Positions 48,021-57,622 of a stretch of 64,000 bases of DNA are shown here, piece by piece. The position numbers and the translations under genes are program-made. The notes beneath the pieces are model-generated. The model worked only from the letters and a program-made list of their open reading frames with translations, was not told the origin of the DNA and made no database searches. The stretch's first letter is position 1, and each line of letters begins with the position of its first letter. Where the stretch lies: assembly GCF_006094435.1 (NCBI RefSeq), contig NZ_CP034783.1, forward strand, positions 4,429,001-4,493,000. Direction: 5' to 3'. This DNA is from Pseudomonas sp. MPC6. GTDB lineage: Bacteria; Pseudomonadota; Gammaproteobacteria; Pseudomonadales; Pseudomonadaceae.

Positions 48021-48490
48021 TCAAACAGGAGAAGAAATGCTTGAACCGGTCAGAACCTTAACACACCTGACGTAGGGAGAGGGCTTTTTCCTGAAAATAA
48101 CCATTTCGGCAGGATCGGTACCGTTTTTTAGTGCAGCAGCGAGCGTGCGGGCTTCGGCCAGCTCCAGGTCACTCAAGGGCACGGCACTGCCTAAATGCCC
48201 TACAAGCGCATTGAGCATTTTTTTGAAATCGGCGTCCCAGTTGGCCGAGCCATTGTCGTTTGCTGCTCCAGAGGATGGCACCGTATCTCGATAGAGTTCA
48301 CCTCCGAACGCATAGCGTCCTCGACTTGCGAACCTGCCTCCAACAAGATCTGAGCGATTTTCGCAGTGGCCTCAATGTCGGCGTTGGACGTCGTGAGCAG
48401 TGCGAGGTGCAACAGGCTGTATCCCTGCCGACTTCCAGCTTCTGTATTGGCGCCTCGGTACGTGACGCGAAGCGATCCTCAGGATACGGG
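48021..48490 (-). pseudogene. Frameshifted ankyrin-repeat protein
   Basis: On the minus strand, RGANTEAGSRQGYSLLHLAL and AQILLEAGSQVEDA are ankyrin repeats. Near 48285 the frame breaks, and the coding sense continues in another frame as NWDADFKKMLNALVGHLGSA, ending VKVLTGSSISSPV. The 5' end is missing. It is the eroded end of an ankyrin protein. Confidence 0.6.
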
Positions 48491-48558
48491 TGTGCATTCC
48501 ACTAACAGAAGCAGCCGCGGCTCTATCAAACTATCAAGCCCCCTACCCTAACGGCCGC

Positions 48559-48690
48559 TTACTCGACCTCTTCGTAAGGCCGCCCCCCATAGTTCTCCGC
48601 AATGTTGACCAACCCAGCGAGCGCGTTGAAGACTCGCTCCCCCACGAACTGAATCAATCGGAACCCACTGCCTGCTATTGCGTTACGCTG
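48559..48690 (-). pseudogene. C-terminal protein remnant, family unknown
   Basis: A minus-strand frame reads AGSGFRLIQFVGERVFNAL, then VNIAENYGGRPYEEVE and a stop. The composition looks like the end of a real protein, but no start or upstream body exists. It lies just upstream of the ankyrin remnant in the same direction; the pair may be leftovers of one locus. Confidence 0.35.
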
Positions 48691-48725
48691 GGTTGGCCAT
48701 GACGGCACCAACAAAAGGGCCAGGT

Positions 48726-48926
48726 ATGCAATTGCATGAAGCGATAGATTTGAAAGAAGCGTATTCGGTCAGCGGCGCCAACAAGGCGGTTCAGGAAGGT
48801 TGGAAATTATTGGCCATTGCACCCGGTGCGAATGGCGTGACTTACGTCCTTGGCAAGGCGGCCGAGAAGGAAAAACCCAAGCTGCCTACAGCGGACGAAA
48901 TCGCACGAGCCAACAACCGAGGGTAA
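48726..48926 (+). CDS. Small conserved hypothetical protein
   Basis: A 66-residue protein, MQLHEAIDLKEAYSVSGANK followed by AVQEGWKLLAIAPG. It looks like the widespread pseudomonad small proteins with a 'VN..L..GWKLLA' core. AAGGGCC precedes the ATG; the in-frame ATG at 48699 is an alternative start. Function unknown. Confidence 0.6.
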   Translation: MQLHEAIDLKEAYSVSGANKAVQEGWKLLAIAPGANGVTYVLGKAAEKEKPKLPTADEIARANNRG

Positions 48927-49074
48927 CGTCGCGTCGAGTAACGCCTTTCGTATAAAAAGCGCCAACACTTCAGTCGGGGGCGGGGCCGAATTTTGCTTCG
49001 GTTGACCATGTTTCGGTCAGCTCAAGCGCCGAGAAAGGGACGACGTTCGCTGTCCACTTTCTGAAAATCCATAG

Positions 49075-49102
49075 TTAAAAAACATCGCTCATCCAGCGAT
49101 GT
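49075..49102 (-). terminator. Rho-independent terminator of the DUF3616 gene
   Basis: ACATCGCT and AGCGATGT form an 8-bp stem with a five-base loop. On the minus strand the stem is followed by a run of T (A-run at 49077-49082 on plus). It begins 12 bases after the DUF3616 stop. Confidence 0.75.
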
Positions 49103-49113
49103 GTAACCCTTAT

Positions 49114-50223
49114 TCAAGACGGCGCAGGGGACTGATCCAGGATGAACAGGTCCCCTTCCACATCCGTATCGCCGTGTTTACGACTCTGCGCCGCGGAGTC
49201 GTAGAGGATCAGCAAAACCTCCCCAGGCTGCTCACCCGTTTCGAACAGACACAGGGCCTCAGCGTGATCGTTGCCTTGCCCGTAAGGCACCTCCAGCACC
49301 TTCTCCAATTGATCCGTAAAGACCACGCTTTCCTTGTCGGACGCGAAACCGCCACGCCAGCGGAAGATCGTTACCGGACCGTCCAGGTCCATGGTGGGAC
49401 CCGCCAGGATCAGCAGGTCGTCACCGCTGGTGCACAGGTCACGAAAGCCCAGGCCATTCAGCGCGAAGAAGTGCTTGCGGTAGCGGCGGCCATCCGGACC
49501 GATCTTCTTGAGCACCAGCGTGTCAGTCGAGTCGTCGTTCGGCTCGGGCTCGATCTCCAGCAGCACAGCCCAGCCGCGAAGGACCGGGCCACGCAGCCCC
49601 AGCAGAAGGCGCGAGCCGATCACCGCCAACCCTTCGATATCGAAGCCGTTGTCTTTACCCGGGATACTCAGGAAGTCGCGCAGCTGAGGATCTTCAGCGA
49701 TTGCCGTGGTCAGGTCGTTACCGACCTCGCTGCCACGTAGCTGCGCCGCCGTACGTCCATCGGCGTCGACCTTCCTGGCGAGTGCATAGCCGTCGTTCTG
49801 CTGTACCACAGGGATGCGGGCCAGCAGAAAGCGATTGCCGTCCGCCTCTACCGTCGACAGGCGCTTGATATTTTTCTTTGCAGGCGTGCCGGCCTCGGCG
49901 TTCTTTCGCTTCAGACTATGAGAGCCCACCACCCAGAGGTAACCACTGTCATGGGCATAGGCCAAGCCCTCGATATCGATCTCGGCATCTTGCTTGGGCA
50001 GGGGCAGATCCAGATACTCCAGGAGCTGAAACGATTGGTGCTCATCGCACCTTACGACGTCGCCGGGCGCAGCATCCTGGATGTTCAGACGTTCCAGGCT
50101 CGTGGTTTCGTCGTTGGCCACCCACAGTGTGTCACCAATCTGCTGAGCGACCGAAAGGCCATCGCGCAACGACGCAAACGCCGGATCAAAGCTCAATATC
50201 GCTGCATTGCTTCGGTCGCTCAT
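49114..50223 (-). CDS. DUF3616 domain protein
   Basis: A 369-residue soluble protein, probably a beta-propeller. Repeated blade-like motifs include DIEGLAYAHDSGYLWVVGSHS, FDIEGLAVIGSRLLLGLRGP and DHAEALCLFETG, the conserved pattern of DUF3616. No signal peptide is visible. Function unknown. Single gene with its own terminator, downstream of and in the same direction as the GntR gene. Confidence 0.82.
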   Translation of the reverse strand: MSDRSNAAILSFDPAFASLRDGLSVAQQIGDTLWVANDETTSLERLNIQDAAPGDVVRCDEHQSFQLLEYLDLPLPKQDAEIDIEGLAYAHDSGYLWVVGSHSLKRKNAEAGTPAKKNIKRLSTVEADGNRFLLARIPVVQQNDGYALARKVDADGRTAAQLRGSEVGNDLTTAIAEDPQLRDFLSIPGKDNGFDIEGLAVIGSRLLLGLRGPVLRGWAVLLEIEPEPNDDSTDTLVLKKIGPDGRRYRKHFFALNGLGFRDLCTSGDDLLILAGPTMDLDGPVTIFRWRGGFASDKESVVFTDQLEKVLEVPYGQGNDHAEALCLFETGEQPGEVLLILYDSAAQSRKHGDTDVEGDLFILDQSPAPS

Positions 50224-50333
50224 GGGCGGTCTCCTGTTTTTATGGCGTGGTGCGCGGGTCTTTCAGAAGCAGATTTTCTGCGATGTACCGGTTTGACTTC
50301 AGTTTCTGAAGAGTGCGCAGCGCTCCTCGGCTG

Positions 50334-51026
50334 CTATCGATTCCTACTGCGCTCGTAGGCTGCCAGAACGGTGCGCTCCGATTGCACCAGATAGGCTTCG
50401 AGCATCTGGGTTGCTTCCTCTGGTCGCCCTTCTTCGATACAGCGCAGGATTGAAGCGTTCATGTCGATGAAAGGCATATGCAGGAATTCGGGATCATTGA
50501 GCAGGCCGAAGGCCAACCGCAGTTCGGCCGATATCTGCCCATAGAACACCACCAATCTCGGGCTGTCGGCCAACTCGACGATCGCCTTGTGGAACATCAT
50601 GTTCGCGGTGCCGACTGCCCTCCAGTCCTTGGCTTCACGCGCTCGTACGCCGACCTCCACTGCTTCACGCATATGCAGTGTTCCCGGATGCAGCGGGTAA
50701 CCCTGGGCGATCGCCTTGCATTCGATAAAGCGGCGTACGCGATAGATGTCAATGATCGACGCCATATCCGGTTCCGCGACGGTCACCCCTCGATTGGGCT
50801 CATGCTTGAGCAACCCCTCACGGGTCAGGACCCGGAACGCTTCTCTCAAGGTGTTGCGGGAAATCTGCAGGGTTTCGGCCAGGGCCGCTTCCGACAGCCG
50901 CTGGCCCGGAGCCAATTCACCTTCGACCAGCATTCTGCGGACCTTCTGGGTAATGGATTCTCCCAGCGAGCGAGGAAGGGCAGGTGAAACGTCGTTCATA
51001 TGCGATCCAGAGTCAGAAAAAGTCAT
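50334..51026 (-). CDS. GntR/FCD-family regulator of the pxp operon
   Basis: A 230-residue regulator. The N-terminal winged helix is LGESITQKVRRMLVEGEL to LQISRNTLREAFRVLTREGLL. The C-terminal FCD domain has the metal-binding helices (DIYRVRRFIECKAIAQ, MMFHKAIVELADS). Start is 51026 or the ATG at 50999; both have a GGA. It is divergent from the 5-oxoproline operon, and a perfect GATTGTT/AACAATC palindrome lies between, so it probably represses that operon until substrate binds. Confidence 0.87.
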   Translation of the reverse strand: MTFSDSGSHMNDVSPALPRSLGESITQKVRRMLVEGELAPGQRLSEAALAETLQISRNTLREAFRVLTREGLLKHEPNRGVTVAEPDMASIIDIYRVRRFIECKAIAQGYPLHPGTLHMREAVEVGVRAREAKDWRAVGTANMMFHKAIVELADSPRLVVFYGQISAELRLAFGLLNDPEFLHMPFIDMNASILRCIEEGRPEEATQMLEAYLVQSERTVLAAYERSRNR

Positions 51027-51146
51027 TTTGATGTTCCATCAGAGCTACGTGCATGGCAAGGAGCAAGGGTGCCGTGTGCATCATTAAGTAACACGCAGGA
51101 GTGATAAGGTTACAAACTGGTGCGCATTGTGGACCCATGACGTATG

Positions 51147-51161
51147 GATTGTTCAACAATC
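51147..51161. promoter_or_regulatory. Candidate GntR/FCD operator
   Basis: GATTGTT-C-AACAATC is a perfect 7-bp inverted repeat with a one-base centre. ATTGT/ACAAT half-sites suit FadR/FCD regulators. It lies 42 bp upstream of the sigma-54 promoter, where an activator or repressor of that promoter would act. Confidence 0.55.
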
Positions 51162-51203
51162 AAATAGCCATGCATCAACACTTCCAGCCCGATGATTGAA
51201 TCT

Positions 51204-51219
51204 TGGCACGCTCATTGCT
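51204..51219 (+). promoter_or_regulatory. Sigma-54 promoter of the pxp operon
   Basis: TGGCACG-CTCA-TTGCT is an exact match to the sigma-54 consensus TGGCACG-N4-TTGCW, with GG and GC 12 bp apart. Transcription should start near 51229. This implies dependence on an enhancer-binding protein, NtrC being the natural candidate for a nitrogen-yielding substrate. Confidence 0.8.
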
Positions 51220-51253
51220 CAGTCAAACCATCTCCAACCGTAGGAATGATGCC

Positions 51254-52501
51254 GTGACACAGACAGCCGTGACACAGACCGCTCAAGATTTTACAAAGGC
51301 GCGACGCTCTTCCCTGATCGCCGCCATTTTCATGATGGCGACGTCTGCCATCGGCCCTGGCTTCATCACCCAGACCGCCACGTTCACGGCCAAGATGGGT
51401 GCGGCATTTGCGTTCGGTATCCTGGCATCGATTCTGATCGACTTCGTGGTTCAACTTAACGTCTGGCGTATCGTCTCCCTGACCCGAATGCGTGCCTCGG
51501 ATCTGGCCAACAAAGCGATTCCAGGCAGTGGTTACGTGCTAGCGGTGCTGGTGATCTTCGGCGGGCTGGTGTTCAACGTCGGCAACATCGCCGGTGCCGG
51601 GCTGGGCCTGAACGCGCTGATGGGGCTTGATGCCAAATGGGGCGGCAGTCTGAGCGCCCTGCTGGCCATCGGCATCTTCCTCTCGCACCGCGCCGGATTG
51701 GCCGTCGACCGGCTGATCGTCGTGCTGGGCCTGGTGATGATCGGCATGACGCTGTTCGTGGCCTTTGCCTCTAACCCGCCACTGGGTGAAGCCCTTTACC
51801 AGACCGTACTTCCGGACCAGATCAACTTCGCCACCATTACCACCATTGTCGGCGGCACGGTCGGCGGTTACATCACCTATGCGGGGGCTCACAAACTGCT
51901 GGACCGCGGGACTACCGGGGTCGAAAACCTCGGGGCAGTGACCAAGGCAGCCCTGAGCGGCATCCTGGTCACCGGTCTCATGCGCTACATCCTGTTTCTC
52001 GCCATCCTCGGCGTTGTTGCCAGCGGCGTAGTCATCGACACCTCGGGCCAGGGCGCCAATCCGGCCGCACAAGCCTTCCAGGCAGCGGCCGGGCAGATCG
52101 GCCTGCGCGTCTTCGGTCTCATCCTCTGGGCCGCCAGTATCACCAGCGTGATCGGCGCCGCTTACACCTCGATTTCCTTTATCACCGTGTTCAAGCCGAA
52201 CATCACCGAGCAGGGTCGCAACCGCGCCACCACCGTGTTCATCGCCCTGTCGCTGCTGATCTTTGTCCTGATGGGGACTGCGCCTGCCGCATTGCTGCTG
52301 TTCGCGGGCGGTTTCAACGGCCTGATCCTGCCCATCGGCCTGAGCCTCTTTATCTACGTCGGCTGGCGCCGGTCCGATCTCATGGACGGTTACCATTACC
52401 CACGCTGGCTGCTGGTGCTGGGCGCCGTGACCTGCCTGCTGACCTGGTACATGGCAATCAATTCCGTCGGGCCGATCTTTGCCTTCCTCAACATTGCCTA
52501 A
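51254..52501 (+). CDS. NRAMP-fold transporter of the 5-oxoproline operon (YcsG-like)
   Basis: A 415-residue, 11-helix protein of the NRAMP superfamily. Where metal carriers have DPGN in helix 1, this one has AIGPGF, and no MPH metal motif is evident in helix 6. It matches the YcsG-like branch next to ycsF/pxpA in Bacillus and probably carries 5-oxoproline or a related organic solute, not metal. A GTG start at 51254 with TAGGA is preferred. The longer frame from TTG 51203 would begin inside the promoter, upstream of the expected transcript start. Confidence 0.85.
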   Translation: MTQTAVTQTAQDFTKARRSSLIAAIFMMATSAIGPGFITQTATFTAKMGAAFAFGILASILIDFVVQLNVWRIVSLTRMRASDLANKAIPGSGYVLAVLVIFGGLVFNVGNIAGAGLGLNALMGLDAKWGGSLSALLAIGIFLSHRAGLAVDRLIVVLGLVMIGMTLFVAFASNPPLGEALYQTVLPDQINFATITTIVGGTVGGYITYAGAHKLLDRGTTGVENLGAVTKAALSGILVTGLMRYILFLAILGVVASGVVIDTSGQGANPAAQAFQAAAGQIGLRVFGLILWAASITSVIGAAYTSISFITVFKPNITEQGRNRATTVFIALSLLIFVLMGTAPAALLLFAGGFNGLILPIGLSLFIYVGWRRSDLMDGYHYPRWLLVLGAVTCLLTWYMAINSVGPIFAFLNIA

Positions 52502-52529
52502 GCCCGATAACGAACCAGGAGTCACGTCA

Positions 52530-53300
52530 ATGCCAACGATAGATATCAATAGCGATTTGGGCGAAAGCTTTGGCGCCTGGAGCATGGGCGACGATGCCGC
52601 GATGCTCGATGTCGTGACCAGCGCCAATGTCGCCTGCGGTTTTCACGCCGGCGACCCAGCCGGTATCCTGCGGACACTGAAAGCGGCAGCGGCCAAAAAC
52701 GTCACCATTGGTGCCCATGTCGCTTACCCGGACAAAGTGGGCTTTGGCCGACGCAACATGGACGTGGCCAGCGATGAGCTGACGGCCGATGTGATCTACC
52801 AGATCGGCGCGCTGCAGGGCCTGGCCAAGGCCGCCGGCACCTGCGTGCGCTATGTGAAGCCCCATGGCGCCTTGTACAACACCATTGCTCACGATCGCCG
52901 TCAGGCGCTGGCCGTGATCGCAGCCATCCGCGCGATCGACGCCAACCTCATCTTGGTGGCCTTGGCCGGCTCAAGCCTGATTGAACTGGCCCGTAACGAG
53001 GGTTTGCAGTGTATCGCCGAAGCGTTCGCTGACCGTGCCTATACGCCGCAGGGCACCCTCGTCTCGCGCCGCGAACCAGGCGCCGTACTGCACGATCCCA
53101 AGCTCGTCGCCCAACGTATGCTGCGCCTCGTTGAAGACGGCACCATCGAAGCGATCGATGGCAGCACGACCAGAATCCAGGCCGACTCGATCTGTGTGCA
53201 TGGCGACAGCCCGGCAGCGGTGGAAATGGCCCGCGAGCTGCGCCGCGTGCTGGAACAGGCCAACATGTCCTTGCAGCCCTTTGCCGGAGGTCGTCGATGA
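52530..53300 (+). CDS. pxpA: 5-oxoprolinase subunit A (LamB/YcsF family)
   Basis: Subunit of the bacterial ATP-dependent 5-oxoprolinase that turns pyroglutamate into glutamate. The 256-residue protein begins [14 protein letters not shown] and has [13 protein letters not shown] and VKPHGALYN, the signatures of the family. AGGAG precedes the ATG. The stop overlaps the next start by four bases. Confidence 0.94.
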   Translation: MPTIDINSDLGESFGAWSMGDDAAMLDVVTSANVACGFHAGDPAGILRTLKAAAAKNVTIGAHVAYPDKVGFGRRNMDVASDELTADVIYQIGALQGLAKAAGTCVRYVKPHGALYNTIAHDRRQALAVIAAIRAIDANLILVALAGSSLIELARNEGLQCIAEAFADRAYTPQGTLVSRREPGAVLHDPKLVAQRMLRLVEDGTIEAIDGSTTRIQADSICVHGDSPAAVEMARELRRVLEQANMSLQPFAGGRR

Positions 53301-54103
53301 ACGCCCTTGATCGCGCTCGTCAGCTGGCCATCGCCGCTGGCCGTGAGGCACGCGCCGCCTACCGTGGCGGTCTGGTCACTCCCACCGCCGGTATCGCACC
53401 GGGCATGACCCAAGCGAACCTGATTGCCTTGCCGCGTGACTGGGCCTATGACTTCCTGCTGTATGCCCAACGCAACCCGAAAGCGTGTCCGATCCTTGAC
53501 GTCACCGATGCCGGAAGCCCAAGCACCCTGCTGGCTGAAGGCGCCGATCTGCGCACTGATCTGCCCCTGTACCGCATCTGGCGTGACGGGAAGCTGGTGG
53601 AGGAAGTCAGCGACGCCACCAAAGCCTGGGCCGAACACGACGACATGGTGACCTTTCTGATCGGCTGCAGTTTTACCTTTGAAACGGCCCTGCAAGAGGC
53701 CGGCATTGAAGTGCGGCATATCGCCGATGGCTGCAACGTACCGATGTACCTGACCAACCGTGCCTGCCGTCCGGCCGGACGCCTGAAAGGTGACATGGTG
53801 GTGTCCATGCGACCGATCCCCGCCGATCGCGTGGCCGAGGCCAGCGGCATCTCCGGGCGCTACCCCTCGGTCCATGGCGCCCCGGTGCACATCGGCGAGC
53901 CTGCGTTGCTTGGCATCCAGGACCTGGCTCGGCCCGACTTCGGCGACGCCGTACGCATCGAGCCGGGAGAGATCCCGGTGTTCTGGGCGTGCGGAGTAAC
54001 GCCTCAGGCGGCGGTCATGGCCTCGGGCGTGCCCTTCGCAATCACCCATTCGCCCGGCCATATGTTCATCACCGATGTGCCTGACAGCACGTACCACGTC
54101 TAG
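53297..54103 (+). CDS. DUF1445 putative hydro-lyase (YcsI/D-glutamate cyclase related)
   Basis: A 268-residue protein of the UPF0317/DUF1445 family (YcsI). Conserved text includes [34 protein letters not shown] and [14 protein letters not shown]. Mitochondrial D-glutamate cyclase, which interconverts D-glutamate and 5-oxo-D-proline, contains a related domain, so handling of the D-form in this operon is a reasonable inference. It is coupled to pxpA by ATGA and lies nine bases before the next gene. Confidence 0.85.
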   Translation: MNALDRARQLAIAAGREARAAYRGGLVTPTAGIAPGMTQANLIALPRDWAYDFLLYAQRNPKACPILDVTDAGSPSTLLAEGADLRTDLPLYRIWRDGKLVEEVSDATKAWAEHDDMVTFLIGCSFTFETALQEAGIEVRHIADGCNVPMYLTNRACRPAGRLKGDMVVSMRPIPADRVAEASGISGRYPSVHGAPVHIGEPALLGIQDLARPDFGDAVRIEPGEIPVFWACGVTPQAAVMASGVPFAITHSPGHMFITDVPDSTYHV

Positions 54104-54112
54104 GAGTCTGCT

Positions 54113-55732
54113 GTGCGTTTTCTACCGGTCAACCTGGACGCCCTGCTCGTCGAATTGAACGACCTGGACGAGACCCTGGCATTGTTCGACGCCCTGACGG
54201 CAGAGCCTATTGCGGGCGTGGAAGAAATCATTCCTGCCGCACGCACCCTGCTGATCCAATTTCGCCCCAGCGCCATTGCGCGGCAGGCGCTCGTCAATCG
54301 TATCGCTGGCCAGGACCTGAGCCAGCGCCGCGCGATCGAGCAGCGCCGGGTGGAAATTCCCGTCCACTACAATGGTGAAGACCTCGACGAGGTCGCCACG
54401 CTGCTGGGAATCAGCCGCGCCGAGGTGGTCCAGCGCCACACCGCCCATGACTACAGCGTGGCCTTCTGCGGATTCGCTCCGGGCTTCGCCTACCTGACCG
54501 GCGGAGCGGGTTTCCAGGTGCCTCGCCGCCAAACTCCGCGCACCCGCATCCCCGCAGGTGCGGTGGCCCTGGCGGGGGAATTCAGCGGTGTTTATCCGCA
54601 AGCCAGCCCTGGTGGGTGGCAGATCATCGGCGTCACGCCATTGCAGATGTGGGACCTGAACCGCGCTGAATCGGCCCTGCTGCGTCCCGGCTATAAAGTG
54701 CGTTTTACCGATGCCGGCCCGCTCCCGGCGGGCGGCCTGCCCGCCCCCACGATGCCGGCAAGTGCCGGCGCGCCCAGCGGTGCCTATCTGCAAATCATCA
54801 CCCCCGGCTTGCACTGCGTCTTGCAGGACATGGGCCGTCCCGGCCAGACCGGCCAAGGCGTATCCCGTTCCGGCGCGCTGGACCTCGGCGCCCTGCGGGC
54901 GGCCAACCGCGCAGTCGGCAATCCCTCGGACATGGCCTGTGTGGAAGCGGTACTCGGTGGCCTGAGCTTCATCTGTCATGGCCGTGCGGTAATAGCAGTC
55001 ACCGGCGCGCAAACCCCGGTCACCATCACCAACGCTAGTGGCCTGCAATGGTCTGCCGAAAACTACCAGCCCATCGAGCTGGAGGCCGGTGACAAGGTCA
55101 GCCTGGGTTCACCGTTGGCAGGGTTGCGCAGCTACTTGTCGATTCGCGGCGGCTTTGAGGTCGCTCCGGTGCTCGGCAGTCTGTCGACAGATACCCTCGC
55201 CCAGGTCGGCCCCCCTGCTCTCGCGGCCGGTGACCAGCTGGGTTTTACCACGCTTACGACAGGCACCAGCGTATCGCTGAACGAAGCACCCGCCTTTGAT
55301 CTGCCCACTACCGCCAACATCGTGACCCTCGACGTGGTCATGGGGCCGCGCACGGACTGGTTTACCGAAGACGCCATCGCGCGTTTGAGCAGCCAGCTCT
55401 GGCGCGTCACCTCACAGTCCAACCGCGTCGGTATTCGTCTGGCCGGTGAAACACCGCTGGAGCGCAGCAACCACCAGGAGTTGCCCAGCGAAGGCACTTC
55501 CGTCGGCGCCATCCAGGTTCCGGCCAGCGGCCAACCGGTGCTGTTTCTCGCCGATCACCCGTTGACCGGTGGTTATCCGGTGATCGCCGCAGTCGCCAGC
55601 TACCACCTCGACCTGGCTGGCCAGATACCGGTCAATGCGCAGATTCGCTTCAACCCTGTGGATGGCTTCCAAGAGATTGAACCCCTTACGCAAGCCTCCT
55701 CTTCAACTGCCGACGTGAAAAAATTCCCATGA
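54113..55732 (+). CDS. PxpB-PxpC fusion, 5-oxoprolinase/urea amidolyase family
   Basis: A 539-residue fusion. Residues 1 to about 215 are PxpB/KipI-like ([35 protein letters not shown]). Residues about 225-530 are PxpC/KipA-like ([31 protein letters not shown] [24 protein letters not shown]). In many bacteria these are two genes. Both domains are homologous to the carboxyltransferase part of urea carboxylase. GTG start at 54113 with AGGAG. The stop overlaps the biotin carboxylase start. Confidence 0.92.
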   Translation: MRFLPVNLDALLVELNDLDETLALFDALTAEPIAGVEEIIPAARTLLIQFRPSAIARQALVNRIAGQDLSQRRAIEQRRVEIPVHYNGEDLDEVATLLGISRAEVVQRHTAHDYSVAFCGFAPGFAYLTGGAGFQVPRRQTPRTRIPAGAVALAGEFSGVYPQASPGGWQIIGVTPLQMWDLNRAESALLRPGYKVRFTDAGPLPAGGLPAPTMPASAGAPSGAYLQIITPGLHCVLQDMGRPGQTGQGVSRSGALDLGALRAANRAVGNPSDMACVEAVLGGLSFICHGRAVIAVTGAQTPVTITNASGLQWSAENYQPIELEAGDKVSLGSPLAGLRSYLSIRGGFEVAPVLGSLSTDTLAQVGPPALAAGDQLGFTTLTTGTSVSLNEAPAFDLPTTANIVTLDVVMGPRTDWFTEDAIARLSSQLWRVTSQSNRVGIRLAGETPLERSNHQELPSEGTSVGAIQVPASGQPVLFLADHPLTGGYPVIAAVASYHLDLAGQIPVNAQIRFNPVDGFQEIEPLTQASSSTADVKKFP

Positions 55733-57468
55733 AAAAATTACTGATTGCCAACCGTGGTGAAATTGCCGTCCGCATCGCCCGCGCCTGCCGCGACTATGGC
55801 GTGCAGTCTGTCGCGGTCTATGCCGACGCGGACATCGACGCCCTGCACGTGCGCCAAGCCGACGAAGCCTACTCACTCAATGGCCAGACCCCGGCCGAGA
55901 CCTACCTGGATATCGGCAAACTTATCGCCGTCGCCAAACGCAGCGGCGCCGATGCCGTGCACCCTGGCTATGGTTTTCTGGCTGAAAGGGCCGACTTCGC
56001 CCGGGCGGTGATCGAGGCAGGGCTGATCTGGGTCGGTCCCAACCCGGAGACCATCGACGTGCTCGGCGACAAGGTCGAGGCGCGAAAAATTGCCCACCTG
56101 GTCGGTGCGCCGCTGGTGGCCGGTACGCCTGGCCCGGTCGAAAGTGCCGCCGAAGTACTGGCCTTTGCCGAACAGCACGGCCTGCCCATTGCCATCAAGG
56201 CGGCCTTTGGCGGCGGCGGACGCGGGATGAAAGTCGCCTGGCGCATGGATGAAGTGGCTGAACTGTTCGCCTCCGCCGTACGCGAAGCGCAAGCGGCCTT
56301 CGGTCGTGGCGAATGCTACGTCGAACAGTTCCTCGACCGTCCCCGGCACATCGAAGCGCAGATCCTCGCCGACAAACATGGCAAGGTCGTCGTCGTCGGC
56401 ACGCGTGACTGCTCCTTGCAGCGGCGCAACCAGAAGCTGGTGGAGGAAGCGCCTGCGCCCTTTATCAGCGACGAACAGCGCCAGCGTATTCATCAGTCCG
56501 CTCAGGATATTTGCGCCAAGGCCGGTTACGTCGGTGCCGGCACTGTGGAGTTCCTGCTCAGCCAGGACGGCACCCTGTCGTTCCTCGAGGTCAATACCCG
56601 CTTGCAGGTCGAGCACCCGGTGACCGAAGAGACCACTGGGGTCGATCTGGTGATCGAACAATTGCGGATCGCCGACGGTTTCCCGTTGTCCTTCAGTGAG
56701 ACGCCGACCCCGCGTGGCCACAGCTTCGAGTTTCGCATCAACGCGGAAGACCCGGGCAAGGGCTTCCTGCCCACCCCTGGTCAGATCACCGATTTCCTGC
56801 CACCGTCTGGCCCGGGTGTGCGTCTGGACAGCGGCGTGATCAGCGGCTCGCGAGTGCCGAGCACCTTCGATTCGATGATGGCCAAACTGATCGTCACCGG
56901 CGCCACCCGCGAACAGGCTATCGTCCGCGCCCGTCGCGCCCTGGCTGAATTCAACATTGAAGGCATCGCCTCGGTCCTGCCGTTCCACCGGGCCGTGATG
57001 GACCATGACGACTTCACCGGTGCCGATAAATTCGCCGTGCACACGCGCTGGATCGAGACCGATTTCGCCGAACAGATCACGCTCGCCCCACGTGCTGCCG
57101 TATCGGCCGATCCTGGCATCCTGCGCACGTTCGTCGAGATCGACGGCAAACGCCACGAACTGGGCCTGCCGGCTGCGCTGCTGCGCGGCGTCAGCCTGAA
57201 TGCAGCGGGCACCGCCAGCGACACCACGGCCCCCTCCGAGGTCACTGATCCGCAGGCGGTACTGACGCCCGTGGCGGGGAATCTGCATACCTGGGTCGTC
57301 GAAGACGGCGAGTCGGTGAGTGCCGGGCAAGTGATCGCGGTGGTAGAAGCCATGAAAATGGAAACTTCGGTCCTTGCACCCTGTGAAGGTCAGGTGCAGA
57401 TCGCCAAACAGGCAGGCGACTATTTTGAAGCCGGCGCCGTGATTGGCCGGATCAAGACCCTCAATTGA
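55729..57468 (+). CDS. Biotin carboxylase with C-terminal BCCP domain
   Basis: A 579-residue fusion. Residues 1-450 are a biotin carboxylase: [28 protein letters not shown], the ATP-grasp loop [10 protein letters not shown], and [14 protein letters not shown]. The C-terminal 70 residues are a biotin carrier domain with the biotin-accepting lysine at 543 in VEAMKMETS. Start overlaps the PxpBC stop (ATGA). In this operon it is unlikely to be the housekeeping AccC; it probably serves PxpBC. Confidence 0.92.
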   Translation: MKKLLIANRGEIAVRIARACRDYGVQSVAVYADADIDALHVRQADEAYSLNGQTPAETYLDIGKLIAVAKRSGADAVHPGYGFLAERADFARAVIEAGLIWVGPNPETIDVLGDKVEARKIAHLVGAPLVAGTPGPVESAAEVLAFAEQHGLPIAIKAAFGGGGRGMKVAWRMDEVAELFASAVREAQAAFGRGECYVEQFLDRPRHIEAQILADKHGKVVVVGTRDCSLQRRNQKLVEEAPAPFISDEQRQRIHQSAQDICAKAGYVGAGTVEFLLSQDGTLSFLEVNTRLQVEHPVTEETTGVDLVIEQLRIADGFPLSFSETPTPRGHSFEFRINAEDPGKGFLPTPGQITDFLPPSGPGVRLDSGVISGSRVPSTFDSMMAKLIVTGATREQAIVRARRALAEFNIEGIASVLPFHRAVMDHDDFTGADKFAVHTRWIETDFAEQITLAPRAAVSADPGILRTFVEIDGKRHELGLPAALLRGVSLNAAGTASDTTAPSEVTDPQAVLTPVAGNLHTWVVEDGESVSAGQVIAVVEAMKMETSVLAPCEGQVQIAKQAGDYFEAGAVIGRIKTLN

Positions 57469-57571
57469 TTTAAACGCTTTTCTTTTTGCAGGCATTACGC
57501 GCAACCGGTTAACAACCCGGTTGCCGCGTGCTGCCCGCAGAAAATTGTAGATATGATTTTCCATGAAAAAA

Positions 57572-57579
57572 AACAATAA
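57572..57579 (+). promoter_or_regulatory. Hfq/Crc-type CA motif before the OprD porin
   Basis: AACAATAA in an A-rich leader 44 bases before the porin start matches the AAnAAnAA motif. It suggests catabolite repression of porin translation. Confidence 0.35.
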
Positions 57580-57622
57580 AACCTGATCATTAAATCTGCC
57601 GTTTATCTGGAGCATAAAGAGC

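Noticed and set aside
51203..51253. TTG start for the NRAMP-fold transporter
   Set aside because: The codon lies inside an exact sigma-54 promoter, upstream of the expected transcript start. GTG 51254 has a ribosome binding site.
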